Assembly (NCBI GenBank): GCA_947498785.1
Contig: CANMLS010000041.1
Coordinates: forward strand, 1-44,384
Length of the DNA stretch: 44,384 nucleotides
Source of the DNA: an uncultured Aquimarina sp.
Lineage (GTDB): Bacteria; Bacteroidota; Bacteroidia; Flavobacteriales; Flavobacteriaceae
Direction: 5' to 3'
Both the position numbers and the translations under genes were made by a program. Position 1 is the first letter of the stretch; every line of letters starts with the position of its first letter. Of this stretch, positions 16,765 to 25,281 are shown in pieces. The notes beneath the pieces are model-generated. The model had not been told where the DNA came from and did not search any database. It saw nothing but the letters and a program-made list of their open reading frames with translations.

Positions 16765-17706
16765 TTAATCATTTTTTCGTTGCTTAAATAACCATTTGAA
16801 TATTAAATCGCCCTCTAATTGACTAACCCAAGAATAATGGCATCCACCTCCGTACTCACATGGTGTTTCACTATTTTCTGTATAAAAATAGCTTTTACCC
16901 GCATCAATTTCAGATTCTATTTGTATTGGTGTTAGTTCAAAAATTTGAGTACCTAAAGTATTTGTAATTACTGGATTATAATTATCATCTTGGAAGTGCC
17001 TAAAAATAGGTCTGCCCGTTACTACAGAGCCTTCATTATCAGAAGTGTGTACTATGTTCCAAATTGAAATATCATCATAAACTCCAATTGAAATATCTTC
17101 AATTATTGAGTCCGCTTCCTCAAAATTAAGGGCATGACTTAATGGAACAATAGCTGCTGCTCTGTTTTTTAAGTTTTCATCTAATAACCACATAGAACCG
17201 CCACCTATAGAATGTCCTACAAAATAAATCCTATCCTCATCAATTTGATAAGAAGAAGTCAAATATGTTATTAATTGATACAAAAAATCTTGAGTAGCTT
17301 CATCTGGCCAACTCCTGTAACCATCTATATTCCAGAGACCAATATGAATGTTAGGGGCTACTACATATGCAGGGTATTGTTGTTGTTTTACTTCTTCTAT
17401 CCATGCGGTTGCCATATAATTTGTAGGAAAACGAGTAAGAAAGTTATCTTCAGAAGTTAGATGATACTCTGTACCATGTAACGAAACAATCAGAGGAAAG
17501 TTTTCATTAGAAGTAGTAGCTTGTACTGGTTCAAAAAAACTATAAGGAATTACGGTATTATTAGCATTATAAGTATGGGTGTATTGGTACTTGGCGAATT
17601 CGTATGTGTAATCAATTTGTGGTTGAGGTTCATCATTTTTATCGTCTTCTTTTGAGCAAGAAAATAAGATAAGAAAGAATAGGAATATATAAGATGTTTT
17701 TTTCAT
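16765..17706 (-). CDS. Lipoprotein alpha/beta hydrolase (esterase)
   Basis: The 313-residue protein is a lipoprotein (lipobox Cys17 in LFSCSKE). Hydrolase elements are PLIVSLHGTE (71-80), the nucleophile elbow GHSIGGG with Ser166, and a late CEYGGGCHYSW block that carries the likely His. This arrangement resembles the PHB-depolymerase/feruloyl-esterase-like group. It probably sits on the outer membrane and cleaves an ester. The gene is a single module between two repeat-bearing gaps. Confidence 0.85.
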   Translation of the reverse strand: MKKTSYIFLFFLILFSCSKEDDKNDEPQPQIDYTYEFAKYQYTHTYNANNTVIPYSFFEPVQATTSNENFPLIVSLHGTEYHLTSEDNFLTRFPTNYMATAWIEEVKQQQYPAYVVAPNIHIGLWNIDGYRSWPDEATQDFLYQLITYLTSSYQIDEDRIYFVGHSIGGGSMWLLDENLKNRAAAIVPLSHALNFEEADSIIEDISIGVYDDISIWNIVHTSDNEGSVVTGRPIFRHFQDDNYNPVITNTLGTQIFELTPIQIESEIDAGKSYFYTENSETPCEYGGGCHYSWVSQLEGDLIFKWLFKQRKND

Positions 17707-17838
17707 TTCTGTTATTTATATAGGTTTTAGACAGTCGGACGTTTGTATATGAAATTTAGGTGATTTCGAAAGAGAAAACATGTAGTAAGACACAAAGTTC
17801 GATACGATCCAGAAACCTTTATTTTACTACTATTTCGC

Positions 17839-19275
17839 TTATTCTTTTTCTAATGTTTTCATTAATTCAAAACATAGTTTCTCAATATTCCTCATATTTG
17901 GATTGAATGTAGATACATTTGATAAAATAATTATTCCATTTTTTAACTTTTCGTCAATTACCATTGATGACGAATATCCTCCAGTCCCGCCATTATGCCA
18001 ATACCAAAGATTTTCAGATTGTGATTTTAATATGTACCAACCTAAGCCAATATCCATATTTTCATTTAGTTCAAAAGTTTTCGCTCTAGTAAGTTTAAGT
18101 TCCTTATTTGAGTAATCAAATTGAGAAATAGCAAATTTTGATAGGTCTTCTACTGTTGAAAATATTGCACCTGCACCAGCCAAAACTGAAAACTCCCAAT
18201 TTGGAACTTCTTTCCCTTCGTTATTCAATCCTTTTACCAAATTCCCTTTTATTTTATTTATATCAGCTGTTGAATTTTGCATATCATATTTTGAAAATAT
18301 TTTACTCTGTAGTAGGTTCTCATAAGTGACATTCTCAATTTTACTTAATGTATAACCAATTAATCCTGCTCCTAAATTAGAATATTGATTTTCTCCTTTA
18401 TTTGATAATTCAAGATACTTTGTCAAATATTCTTTTAATTCTTTTTCCTTGTATTCTTTATAAGGATTTTCAGGATTGACTTTTGTCAAATCAAGATTTG
18501 TAGGTAACCTAGGAAGTCCAGATGTATGATTAGCCAGATCTGCAAATGATATTTTTGTTCTGTTATTTAAAGGCGTTTTTAAATATTCATTAATATTTTC
18601 ATTTAGCTTAACTTTACCATCTATTACAAAATTTGCAAGTAAGGTTGATGTAAAAACCTTAGATATTGAACCTATCTCAAAAACGCTTTTTTGATTCTCA
18701 ATTACCGAAATAGTGTCATTATTCTTATTTATTCCATAATAATAAATTTCTCCATTATTAATTATTGCAATCGAAACTTGTGTGTTATTTGGAAACTTTT
18801 TTGTGCTTTCAAATATAATTTTAGATTGTTTTTTACTAATTAAACCATTTTTTAGAGTCAAATGATTGATTACATTTTCGGTATTAACTTCTTCTACAAA
18901 GGGTTTGACCAATAACCCATTTATTTTAGAATTATCATCTATCGAAATATTAAGAATGAAAACAGCTCGCTCAAATGTTGTTTTATAAGAAGCATAAGTT
19001 CTGTTTTCATATTTTATAAATTCGCGATTAGATATGTTTCCAGCTTGAGATTGTAAACCTGTCAAAAACTCTGTAGTTTTATCTATTGGTAATGCTTCTT
19101 TCATTGCATCAGCAAACATTGAAAATATTTCATTGTAATTATCATTATTATAATTTTCTATAAATTTTTCGATTACAATTTTATTATTTTCTTTTTCCGT
19201 TTGTCCGAATGAAAGATTGACTATTAGAGTCAAAATTATTAGTATTGTTCTTTTCATTATTTTCTTAGTTTTCAT
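17839..19275 (-). CDS. Exported serine hydrolase (class C beta-lactamase-like) with DUF3887 domain
   Basis: The 478-residue protein has a signal peptide (about 1-25). Residues 30-125 form a DUF3887-like domain. The catalytic part has all three marks of the beta-lactamase/DD-peptidase family: SISK (Ser203, Lys206), YSN (298-300) and HNGGTGG near residue 425 (the KTG-box equivalent). Such enzymes act as esterases, peptidases or, rarely, beta-lactamases; resistance cannot be inferred. It is one of several hydrolase modules in this stretch. Confidence 0.88.
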   Translation of the reverse strand: MKTKKIMKRTILIILTLIVNLSFGQTEKENNKIVIEKFIENYNNDNYNEIFSMFADAMKEALPIDKTTEFLTGLQSQAGNISNREFIKYENRTYASYKTTFERAVFILNISIDDNSKINGLLVKPFVEEVNTENVINHLTLKNGLISKKQSKIIFESTKKFPNNTQVSIAIINNGEIYYYGINKNNDTISVIENQKSVFEIGSISKVFTSTLLANFVIDGKVKLNENINEYLKTPLNNRTKISFADLANHTSGLPRLPTNLDLTKVNPENPYKEYKEKELKEYLTKYLELSNKGENQYSNLGAGLIGYTLSKIENVTYENLLQSKIFSKYDMQNSTADINKIKGNLVKGLNNEGKEVPNWEFSVLAGAGAIFSTVEDLSKFAISQFDYSNKELKLTRAKTFELNENMDIGLGWYILKSQSENLWYWHNGGTGGYSSSMVIDEKLKNGIIILSNVSTFNPNMRNIEKLCFELMKTLEKE

Positions 19276-19359
19276 TTTGTCTAATGAATGTCAACGTTTC
19301 TTATATGTTGTATTTGCATCCCGAAGGCGGCATATGCAAGATATTGATTGCGAATGATT
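19276..19359 (-). repeat. attC-like hairpin
   Basis: This short gap carries a hairpin made of TTTGCATCCCG, then AAGGCGGCATATGCAA. It shares the order CAACGT..ATGTTG..TTTGC..GGC-GCATATGCAA with the gap at 28550-28607, although the flanking genes are unrelated. Both copies begin within 12 bases of a start codon. Confidence 0.55.
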
Positions 19360-20892
19360 TTATTTCTTTAATTTTTTAAGCTTATTAATTGCATTCTGAT
19401 TTTTAGGATTTAATTCTAATGATTTCTTGAAATTAGAAATAGCATTTTTCAAATCCTTTTTGAGTACATAGGCTTCAGCTAAACTGTCATATAAATTTGC
19501 TGATTTTGGATAAATATACAGAGCTAATAAGAATACATGTATTCCTTGTTCTATTCTTTTCGGGTCAAATGATAATCTTAACCCCAGAGTATTTAACATC
19601 CCTTCTTTTAGTTCAAGATTTGGATGTTTTGCCAATGTTTGTTTGTATAATGGTATTAAGTTTTGATAATCTTGATCTAATGCTAAATCATTGAAATTTT
19701 TATAGTTGAATTCTGGAACAATTAGTTTTTTCATTTTTTTTGAAAGCTTACTTTCTGTAGAATTATATGTATTCGGGCTTTCTTCGATGAATTCCTTAGC
19801 ACTCTCTTCATTTTTTAAAGTTGCATTAAGAAACTGTAAGGTATATTCTGAAAGTTGATTGTAAGCAGCCATTATTTTGTCATCACTCATATCTTGTCTT
19901 TTATCTCTATTACCAAATAAGACACCGTATGAACTAAAATAAGAGTGGGTTAGATTATGAAATCTATAACTGTAAACATTGCTATGTTTTAAAGAATCAT
20001 AAAGTTGAAACTTGTAATTTAATTCTGCTGGAATTTTATCTTCTTTTAAAACTTTTTCAGGGATTTCTTTTTGAGCAAAATAAACGTACGGAATATTCAA
20101 TCTACTTAGATTAAAATAAGCAGATTTTTCTAATATATCATAACTATATCTTTCGGTTCCATCAAGACTTACTAATGCTTTAATATTTTGATTTTTCATT
20201 ACAGTAATAGCATTAGATAGTCCACCGAAGCTATATCCCATTAGTGCAATCTTATCAGAATCTATATTCTTGTATTTATGAATTTCTTTTAAAAGGAATT
20301 CAATATCACGAGATTGTGTTTCCATATCTTTTGTTGTACCACCTTCTAGCCATCTTGTGTCTGTGCCTTTTGATGGACTTGACATAATTATAAAACCATT
20401 GCTCGCTAAATATTCGAATAGAGCAAAGTTTTCAATTGAGGATGCTTGATAACTTGGGGCATAAACAATTACTGGAAATTTTTTATTAATTGCAGTTATA
20501 TCTAAATAAGCATTGGTCTTTTCAATTAGATGAGCTCTATTTTGTGGAGTATTCCATAAGTAAGGAAACCAATCCAGCAAAAATTCATTTGGTAGATTTT
20601 TCCATTCTTCCTCTTCTTTCAAAATCTCCAGATAATCTAGAATTGTTAATGGTTTAGAGCCATCATTTTTAATATCAGCAGGATACCAAATACTAATAGA
20701 GATGGGTCTATGTATGAATTGATTATTGAACTCATTTTTAATTTGATAGGTTCTCGTACTATCAATTTTTGTATAATGACTAAAGCCTACAGTATGCTGT
20801 CCGTTTCTTAAATCTATTTCTTTTAATGAAGTTTGTCCATGTAGTAGTCCTATTTGAAAAAGTATAAGTGTCAATAAAGTTTTTATTCTCAT
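19360..20892 (-). CDS. Exported alpha/beta hydrolase with C-terminal TPRs
   Basis: The 510-residue protein has a signal peptide (1-20, ending LHGQ). Its hydrolase domain (about 60-385) contains VIVYAPSYQASSIENF and the elbow GYSFGG with Ser221; SLDGTERY may carry the acid, and a His appears in NLTHSYF. It resembles the dienelactone hydrolase/PAF-acetylhydrolase group. The C-terminal 110 residues form tetratricopeptide repeats (PKSANLYDSLAEAYVLKKDLKNA and a following helix pair). The substrate is unknown. The gene is followed by an attC-like hairpin. Confidence 0.85.
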   Translation of the reverse strand: MRIKTLLTLILFQIGLLHGQTSLKEIDLRNGQHTVGFSHYTKIDSTRTYQIKNEFNNQFIHRPISISIWYPADIKNDGSKPLTILDYLEILKEEEEWKNLPNEFLLDWFPYLWNTPQNRAHLIEKTNAYLDITAINKKFPVIVYAPSYQASSIENFALFEYLASNGFIIMSSPSKGTDTRWLEGGTTKDMETQSRDIEFLLKEIHKYKNIDSDKIALMGYSFGGLSNAITVMKNQNIKALVSLDGTERYSYDILEKSAYFNLSRLNIPYVYFAQKEIPEKVLKEDKIPAELNYKFQLYDSLKHSNVYSYRFHNLTHSYFSSYGVLFGNRDKRQDMSDDKIMAAYNQLSEYTLQFLNATLKNEESAKEFIEESPNTYNSTESKLSKKMKKLIVPEFNYKNFNDLALDQDYQNLIPLYKQTLAKHPNLELKEGMLNTLGLRLSFDPKRIEQGIHVFLLALYIYPKSANLYDSLAEAYVLKKDLKNAISNFKKSLELNPKNQNAINKLKKLKK

Positions 20893-21069
20893 TTTTAGAT
20901 GATTAGTGTTGAAGTCTAAATATTCACTTATTGAATTATTGTTACAGTTTATCAGTTTGCCACTTATAATGTAATAAAGGATATATGTCCTTTACATATT
21001 GCTTATATACAAATCTAAGCGATTTTTGATTGATTTAAAATTATTTACAATGACTTGATTATTAATTAA
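20893..21069. other. Gap with a short hairpin
   Basis: TAAAGGA/TCCTTTA around 20976-20995 is a perfect 7-bp stem with a 6-base loop. No gene or known repeat was identified; it lies 3' of the broken fragment at 21070. Confidence 0.35.
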
Positions 21070-21267
21070 CTAGTTGTGCATTTTTTGATAAAGTAAGGAA
21101 TCAAATTTTATGTTTATAGATTTATTGTTTTGGACTTCGAATGTCTGGGTTTTATCACTCGGTATAAATTCTATGATCTTGATAGTAGTTATATCTCTAT
21201 ATTTTTCTTGTAGTTTTCTCAAAAAGAAATCAATACTATAGGCACTGTCTTTAGTTGCTCGAGGTTT
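21070..21267 (-). pseudogene. 3' fragment of an unknown gene
   Basis: On the minus strand an open frame of 64 codons reads AYSIDFFLRKLQEKYRDITT, then IKIIEFIPSDKTQTF and FDSLLYQKMHN before a stop at 21070-21072. A stop closes the 5' side and there is no start codon, so only the 3' part survives. No family was recognised. Confidence 0.45.
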
Positions 21268-21446
21268 TTATGGATTAATAATTGTTCTAGATTTTTTATA
21301 TCATATTAATAGTATTTTGTAGTATCTTTTTAATTTCAATCTGGAGAAGATATACATCTTCACCTTCTAAAAGATAATCATGATTTATAATGTTTTAAAC
21401 GTTTCATAACAATGGTCCCAATAATTAATACGGATTTTGCACCTAA

Positions 21447-21965
21447 CTCAAAGTTTATTATAGTAAAAATGGATGGATTGATTATATTAAGAATAGTAAA
21501 AAATCTAACTATTCTACAAAAGAGTATTATATAGTCTATTTTTTTGATGAAAAGAATACCATTATAAAATATGAAACAAAAAACACAGATATTGAACTCC
21601 CTGTAAGTGAATTTGAAAACAAATTCACTTACAATAACAAAGGAGAAATTATTAAAACTAATTATGGCAAACCTTTGGAGAAAAACTACATTGAATATTA
21701 CAGTCTTATTGAAAATGATTCAACTATAAGATTAATGAAATCTCAGGTTCACACATATTTCTTTATCAAAGGATATAAACTCGATGAAAATGGTAAAATC
21801 ATTAATGAGTATTTTACAAATGACGATATGAACTTAACATCTAATTCATTAGGCTTAGACAAAATAATTAATAGCACGGATTTTCAATCTACATTCGATA
21901 ACAAAAGAAGAATAGTAATGTTGAGCGACACTGGAATTAAACACGCATATGAATATTATGATTAG
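21447..21965 (+). pseudogene. 5'-truncated unknown gene on the + strand
   Basis: The frame is open from 21447 to the stop at 21963-21965 and reads as a coherent polar protein (KNGWIDYIKNSKKSNYSTKE, then EYYIVYFFDEKN, down to GIKHAYEYYD). There is no ATG: a TAA precedes it, and the only candidate start is a TTG at 21675. The likely reading is a gene that lost its 5' end, unless it starts at TTG 21675 (96 codons). It is one of the few + strand genes here. No family was recognised. Confidence 0.5.
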
Positions 21966-22180
21966 CAAAATGTTATTCCTATTTATAGTTTGTGCATCTT
22001 TATTTTGTTATTGCAATTTAATTGAAAATACTGATTGGAAATATTAAGATAGATTTAATATAGGAAGGAAATGGTGTTATTTTGATTTAAATAGGATATG
22101 TGTAGCAATTTTTATAAAAATGAAACAGCAAATAGCTGATTTGTTGTTAATTATAAAAGATGATTCATTGGGTTTATATT
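21958..22180 (+). pseudogene. Small exported protein gene with premature stop
   Basis: ATG at 21958 overlaps the previous stop by 8 bases. It encodes a leader-like MISKMLFLFIVCASLFCYC, possibly a lipoprotein signal, and then reaches a TAA after 29 codons. The same frame stays open beyond the stop (DRFNIGRKWCYFDLNR and on to about 22180). It looks like a nonsense-mutated small lipoprotein gene. Confidence 0.35.
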
Positions 22181-22201
22181 GTAGGTAGTAAGTAGAACTA
22201 T

Positions 22202-22375
22202 TGCTAACAAGGTGTGTCGAGAATACAATAAATGGCTGATAAATTTCATTGCGAACTGTTTATAAGATGGTGGAACCGACTTACCAATGTTGTCTAGCAG
22301 GAGAGAACGTCAAACTACTATTACGTACGTTTCTGTGAGAGACTCAGGATGAACTCACCTTTTATGATCGATATT
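22202..22375 (+). mobile_element. Decayed group II intron 3' end
   Basis: The block GGTGGAACCGACTTACC, then GAGAACGT..TTACGTACGTTTCTG (22309-22343) and GTGAGAGACTCAGGATG, follows the layout of a domain V/VI end of bacterial group II introns (family pattern GAGCCGTATG..TACGTACGGTTCTGTGAGAG). Domain V has lost several pairs, so the copy is probably inactive. No reverse transcriptase ORF precedes it. The left side starts with GCTAACAAGGTGTGTC, resembling the recurring core on the + strand after the + strand gene. Confidence 0.55.
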
Positions 22376-22409
22376 TAACGTTAATCAGAATACATACCAA
22401 CAATTAATA

Positions 22410-22940
22410 TTACAAAGAATCGAGAAAATCAAGATAGTTAGAAACACTTTTTTCAATCCATTCATTTGTAGCATTCAATTCTAGTCCATAATAAGCAAAA
22501 AATGGACGATAATCAGCTTTTACATATTCAAAAGTTAACTCAAACGGGGCTGTCAAATGTGTTAAAGTATATTTATATTTTCCTTGCTCGTTATATTCAG
22601 CTTCATCAATTCCGACTGACATCGCTAAAGCAATTTTCTTATTCAAAACTTTGTATCCACTCTTACTTCCATAGGCCCAACCATACGTCAAAACCTCATC
22701 TAGCCATTTTTTAAAAAACGGAGGGCAATTAAACCAGTAAAAAGGAAACTGAAATACTATTTTATCATGATTTTCTATAAGTTTCTGCTCTGCCAAAACA
22801 TCAATTTCTTCGTCGGGATAGACTTCGTGCAATTGATGAACACAAAAATTTTCGGGATATTTATGTAACTCTTCAATCCATCTCTTGTTAATCATCGAGT
22901 TTTGAATATCAGGGTGTATAACAATGACTAATGTTTTCAT
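22410..22940 (-). CDS. NAD(P)H-dependent oxidoreductase, flavodoxin-like fold
   Basis: The 176-residue cytosolic protein matches the KefF/MdaB-type quinone reductase family: KTLVIVIHPDIQNSMINKRW at the start (FMN phosphate site), QFPFYWFNCPPFFKKWLDEV (about 64-83), and YGWAYGS. It reduces quinones or related compounds using a bound flavin. It diverges from a broken HxlR regulator gene 97 bases away. This pairing is common, and the regulator normally controls the reductase in response to electrophiles. Confidence 0.88.
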   Translation of the reverse strand: MKTLVIVIHPDIQNSMINKRWIEELHKYPENFCVHQLHEVYPDEEIDVLAEQKLIENHDKIVFQFPFYWFNCPPFFKKWLDEVLTYGWAYGSKSGYKVLNKKIALAMSVGIDEAEYNEQGKYKYTLTHLTAPFELTFEYVKADYRPFFAYYGLELNATNEWIEKSVSNYLDFLDSL

Positions 22941-23037
22941 GTTTTGTCAGACTAAATTTTAAGGACAAAAATAGTTTATAAAACATTGATTTTTTATGTT
23001 TACTACCAATTGTAAGGTACTATAATAAATGTAAGTA

Positions 23038-23394
23038 ATGACAAAAACAAAAGAAACATCAGTACATTTTGAAAACAAAAAAAAATTAGAACAAGAGTGT
23101 TTTGAGGTTTATGCCTCTAATCTCATAGGAGGGCAATGGACTTTATCAATATGTTGTTATTTGATAACAGGAAAACATAGGTTCGGAGAATTAAAAAAGT
23201 GCTTACCAAGCATAACTGAGCGAATGCTTACATTATAACTTAGAAAATTAGAACAGAATAAAATTATTAAAAGAACAGTTCATGCAGAAGTGCCACCCCG
23301 AGTCGAATACGAATTAACCGCAATTGGATACAGCCTTAAACCAATAATTCAAGAACTTGAAAAGTGGGGAAAAAAACATAAAAAACTTGAATAA
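23038..23394 (+). pseudogene. HxlR-type regulator with a nonsense codon
   Basis: The frame encodes an HxlR winged helix: GGQWTLSICCYLITGKHRFGELKKCLPSITERMLTL, then LRKLEQNKIIKRTVHAEVPPRVEYELTAIGYSL to the natural end KHKKLE. A TAA at 23236-23238 replaces the expected Gln codon (CAA to TAA) after residue 66, so one base change separates it from an intact 118-residue protein. Reading resumes in the same frame to the stop at 23392-23394. It is divergent from the oxidoreductase. A + strand attC-like site follows 12 bases later. Confidence 0.85.
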
Positions 23395-23405
23395 AAAAAG
23401 TGAAC

Positions 23406-23483
23406 GCATAACAATGTATTCGCAATTACGGTGGATTCGACTACCTTCTAATCCATTCGTAATTGCTAATACTAGTGTTTACC
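23406..23483 (+). repeat. attC-like recombination site
   Basis: This 78-base palindromic unit follows the + strand HxlR gene. GCATAAC (23406-23412) opens it and GTTTACC (23477-23483) closes it. Inside, GCAATTACG (23422-23430) pairs with CGTAATTGC (23458-23466) and TGGATT (23432-23437) pairs with AATCCA (23450-23455), leaving a 12-base loop and unpaired bases at G31 and TT56-57. Length, end boxes and extrahelical bases fit an integron attC; the boxes deviate by about one base from RYYYAAC/GTTRRRY. Confidence 0.65.
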
Positions 23484-23615
23484 CCTAAAATAATAGCTAA
23501 CTTTTTTCTAAAAAACGGTTGTACAAAACCGTTGTATATCATAAAAAAGTTTTTGAATAAAAAAATCACCTCACCAAATACTAAAGTTAGCAGGGTGTTA
23601 ATTAAAATTACACAC

Positions 23616-23666
23616 AATAACTAAGCATTTATGCTCGGTCACTGACTACACGAATGCTTAGTTATT
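23616..23666 (-). repeat. 14-bp perfect inverted repeat after M23 peptidase gene
   Basis: AATAACTAAGCATT (23616-23629) and its exact complement (23653-23666) enclose a 23-base loop, 8 bases from the stop of the M23 peptidase gene. There is no T run, so it is more like an attC stem than a rho-independent terminator. The outer flanks ACACAC and TGCACAG are nearly complementary. Confidence 0.6.
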
Positions 23667-23673
23667 TGCACAG

Positions 23674-24318
23674 TTATTTTCGATTTTCTTTTATAAATTT
23701 TGTTGGATCAATATAACCAGTGGTATCAAAAGAATATCCTTGACCAATAGGTAGATCAATATCATCTCTCATCTCAAAATGTAAGTGTGCCAAATATTGT
23801 CCATCGGCATTTCCGATTGTTCCTATTTTTTGACCTTTTTTTATGAACTCTCCTTTACTAATAAGGATTTGATCACAATGAGCATATAATGATTCAACAA
23901 TTTTTCCATTTATTGTCAAGTGCCAAACCCTTATTACTTTACCCCATCCTCCTTTGATATCTTCTGCAAAATTAATGTATCCATTTGCTACAGCATATAT
24001 TGGATCTCCTAAATCAGAATTACCTCCAGTAACAGCATTCCAGTCATCACCCAAATGATTGTTTTTGCCAAATGATTGAGCATTATAATAACCTTTGGCG
24101 TTAGGTTTTCCAACAGGAAAATCAAATTCTAAAGCTTTGTATTTCTCATTTTTAATAAATAATTTCTTAACTCTTTCTTTTTTTGTTAGGCTAACAACGG
24201 TATCTTCAATAATGTTTTTAGAATCCCCAAGATCAATTTTCAACTCTTTTTTGTTCTGTGAAAATGAGCATTCAGAAGCTACTATTAGAAGAATAAAATA
24301 TTTTATTGTTAAATTCAT
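23674..24318 (-). CDS. M23 family peptidase (LytM-type)
   Basis: The 214-residue protein has a signal peptide (about 1-20). The LytM fold is clear: NHLGDDWNAVTGGNSDLGDPIYAVANGYI gives the first metal His and Asp (about 90-95), GGWGKVIRVWH lies in the middle, LYAHCDQIL follows, and HLHFEMR supplies the last metal His pair (HxH). Such zinc enzymes cut peptide bridges of peptidoglycan in the periplasm. It is a single-gene module. Confidence 0.9.
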   Translation of the reverse strand: MNLTIKYFILLIVASECSFSQNKKELKIDLGDSKNIIEDTVVSLTKKERVKKLFIKNEKYKALEFDFPVGKPNAKGYYNAQSFGKNNHLGDDWNAVTGGNSDLGDPIYAVANGYINFAEDIKGGWGKVIRVWHLTINGKIVESLYAHCDQILISKGEFIKKGQKIGTIGNADGQYLAHLHFEMRDDIDLPIGQGYSFDTTGYIDPTKFIKENRK

Positions 24319-24331
24319 TTTTTCAAATTGT

Positions 24332-24420
24332 GCCCTAACATCCTATCAAACTGAGCTGTCTTGTTCTGAAATATGGTTAAAGGTGAAAACTAGCCATTAA
24401 TTATAGGACACGTTGTTGGC
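24332..24420 (-). repeat. attC-like site between M23 and HxlR genes
   Basis: The two ends of this 89-base gap pair: GCCCTAACATCCTAT (24332-24346) on one side and ATAGGACACGTTGTTGGC (24403-24420) on the other, giving CCTAACA/TGTTGG and TCCTAT/ATAGGA with an asymmetric bulge. The right half contains the recurring core, 11 bases from the HxlR stop. Confidence 0.6.
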
Positions 24421-24430
24421 GATTCGTTTT

Positions 24431-24793
24431 TTAAAAAGTTCTGATGTTTGTTGCATTTTTTGTTCCCCAATCCGCCATTTGTCTTAAAATATTTTTTAGC
24501 GACAAACCCTTTTCAGAAAGTTCATACTCAACTCTTGGAGGAACTTCGGGATAAGAAATACGGTTTATCAAATCATCCGCTTGCAATTCTTTAAGCTTTG
24601 CTATGAGCATTCTTTCAGAAATTCCAATTAATCTGTTTCTTAATTCACTATATCTTAACTTTTTTTCATCTAATAAAAAAGCAAGTATACTAAGCTTCCA
24701 TCGGCCACTTAATACTGAATTTGTATATGCTATTCCACAATTCGCTTCTAATTGTTTTTTATTTATTGTATTGGTAGAACTTGTTTTTCTCAT
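24431..24793 (-). CDS. HxlR-type winged-helix regulator
   Basis: The 120-residue protein has the HxlR/DUF24 winged helix: SGRWKLSILAFLLDEKKLRYSELRNRLIGISERMLIAKLKELQADDLI, then YPEVPPRVEYELSEKGLSL. An early Cys (CGIAY, residue 19) sits in the position used for redox or electrophile sensing in this family. It is divergent from a DoxX-like gene 89 bases away, so it probably represses that gene and itself through the paired boxes in the gap. Confidence 0.9.
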   Translation of the reverse strand: MRKTSSTNTINKKQLEANCGIAYTNSVLSGRWKLSILAFLLDEKKLRYSELRNRLIGISERMLIAKLKELQADDLINRISYPEVPPRVEYELSEKGLSLKNILRQMADWGTKNATNIRTF

Positions 24794-24809
24794 TTCTTAC
24801 TTTTTTGTT

Positions 24810-24834
24810 AGTATCATACAATTTAGTAAGTACT
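24810..24834. promoter_or_regulatory. Candidate HxlR operator
   Basis: Two similar 10-base boxes, AGTATCATAC (24810-24819) and AGTAAGTACT (24825-24834), lie 15 bases apart between the divergent HxlR and DoxX genes. Each is a partial palindrome of the AGTA..TACT type known for HxlR-family sites. Confidence 0.5.
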
Positions 24835-24882
24835 TTCATCGTATAAATGTAACTCCTAATTTTGAATAAAAATATAATAGAA

Positions 24883-25254
24883 ATGAAAATATTATTACAA
24901 GTTACGCATTGGATTGCATATGTATATTTAATTTACGCATTTGGTTATGCAAGTCTTTTTAAAGTTTTTCATAAGCAAAGCATGATGGAAAATATGAGCA
25001 ATTTTGGTTTTGGAAAGTTATGGACTTTATTTATTGGTTATGGTGAATTGATTGGTGTTATTGGTTTAATTGTTGGGCTTTGGATACATCAAGTTAAAAA
25101 TCTTTCAATTATATGGTTATTACCTTTTGCGATTGGTGCTTTAATGGTACATTTTGCACATAATGATTATAAATATTTCTTTACAGCTTTGTATTGTTGT
25201 ATTGCTTGCATAATTACACTTATGACGGATAAAAATTTTAAATTAATATTATAA
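24883..25254 (+). CDS. DoxX-like membrane protein
   Basis: The start at ATG 24883 gives 123 residues; an in-frame TTG at 24862 is less likely. Four membrane helices are visible (about 7-24, 42-62, 69-92 and 98-115). The YASLFKVFHKQSMMENMSNFGFGKLWTLFIGYGELIGVIGLI pattern is typical of DoxX family proteins. They sit in the inner membrane and are linked to redox homeostasis. Gene order with a divergent HxlR regulator supports control by that regulator. Confidence 0.85.
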   Translation: MKILLQVTHWIAYVYLIYAFGYASLFKVFHKQSMMENMSNFGFGKLWTLFIGYGELIGVIGLIVGLWIHQVKNLSIIWLLPFAIGALMVHFAHNDYKYFFTALYCCIACIITLMTDKNFKLIL

Positions 25255-25281
25255 TGATTTAATCTCTAAGTATTCTATGTA

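Noticed and set aside
17839..19275. Antibiotic resistance beta-lactamase
   Set aside because: The SxxK, YSN and HNGGTGG motifs are shared by many esterases and peptidases, and the DUF3887 domain points away from a dedicated lactamase.
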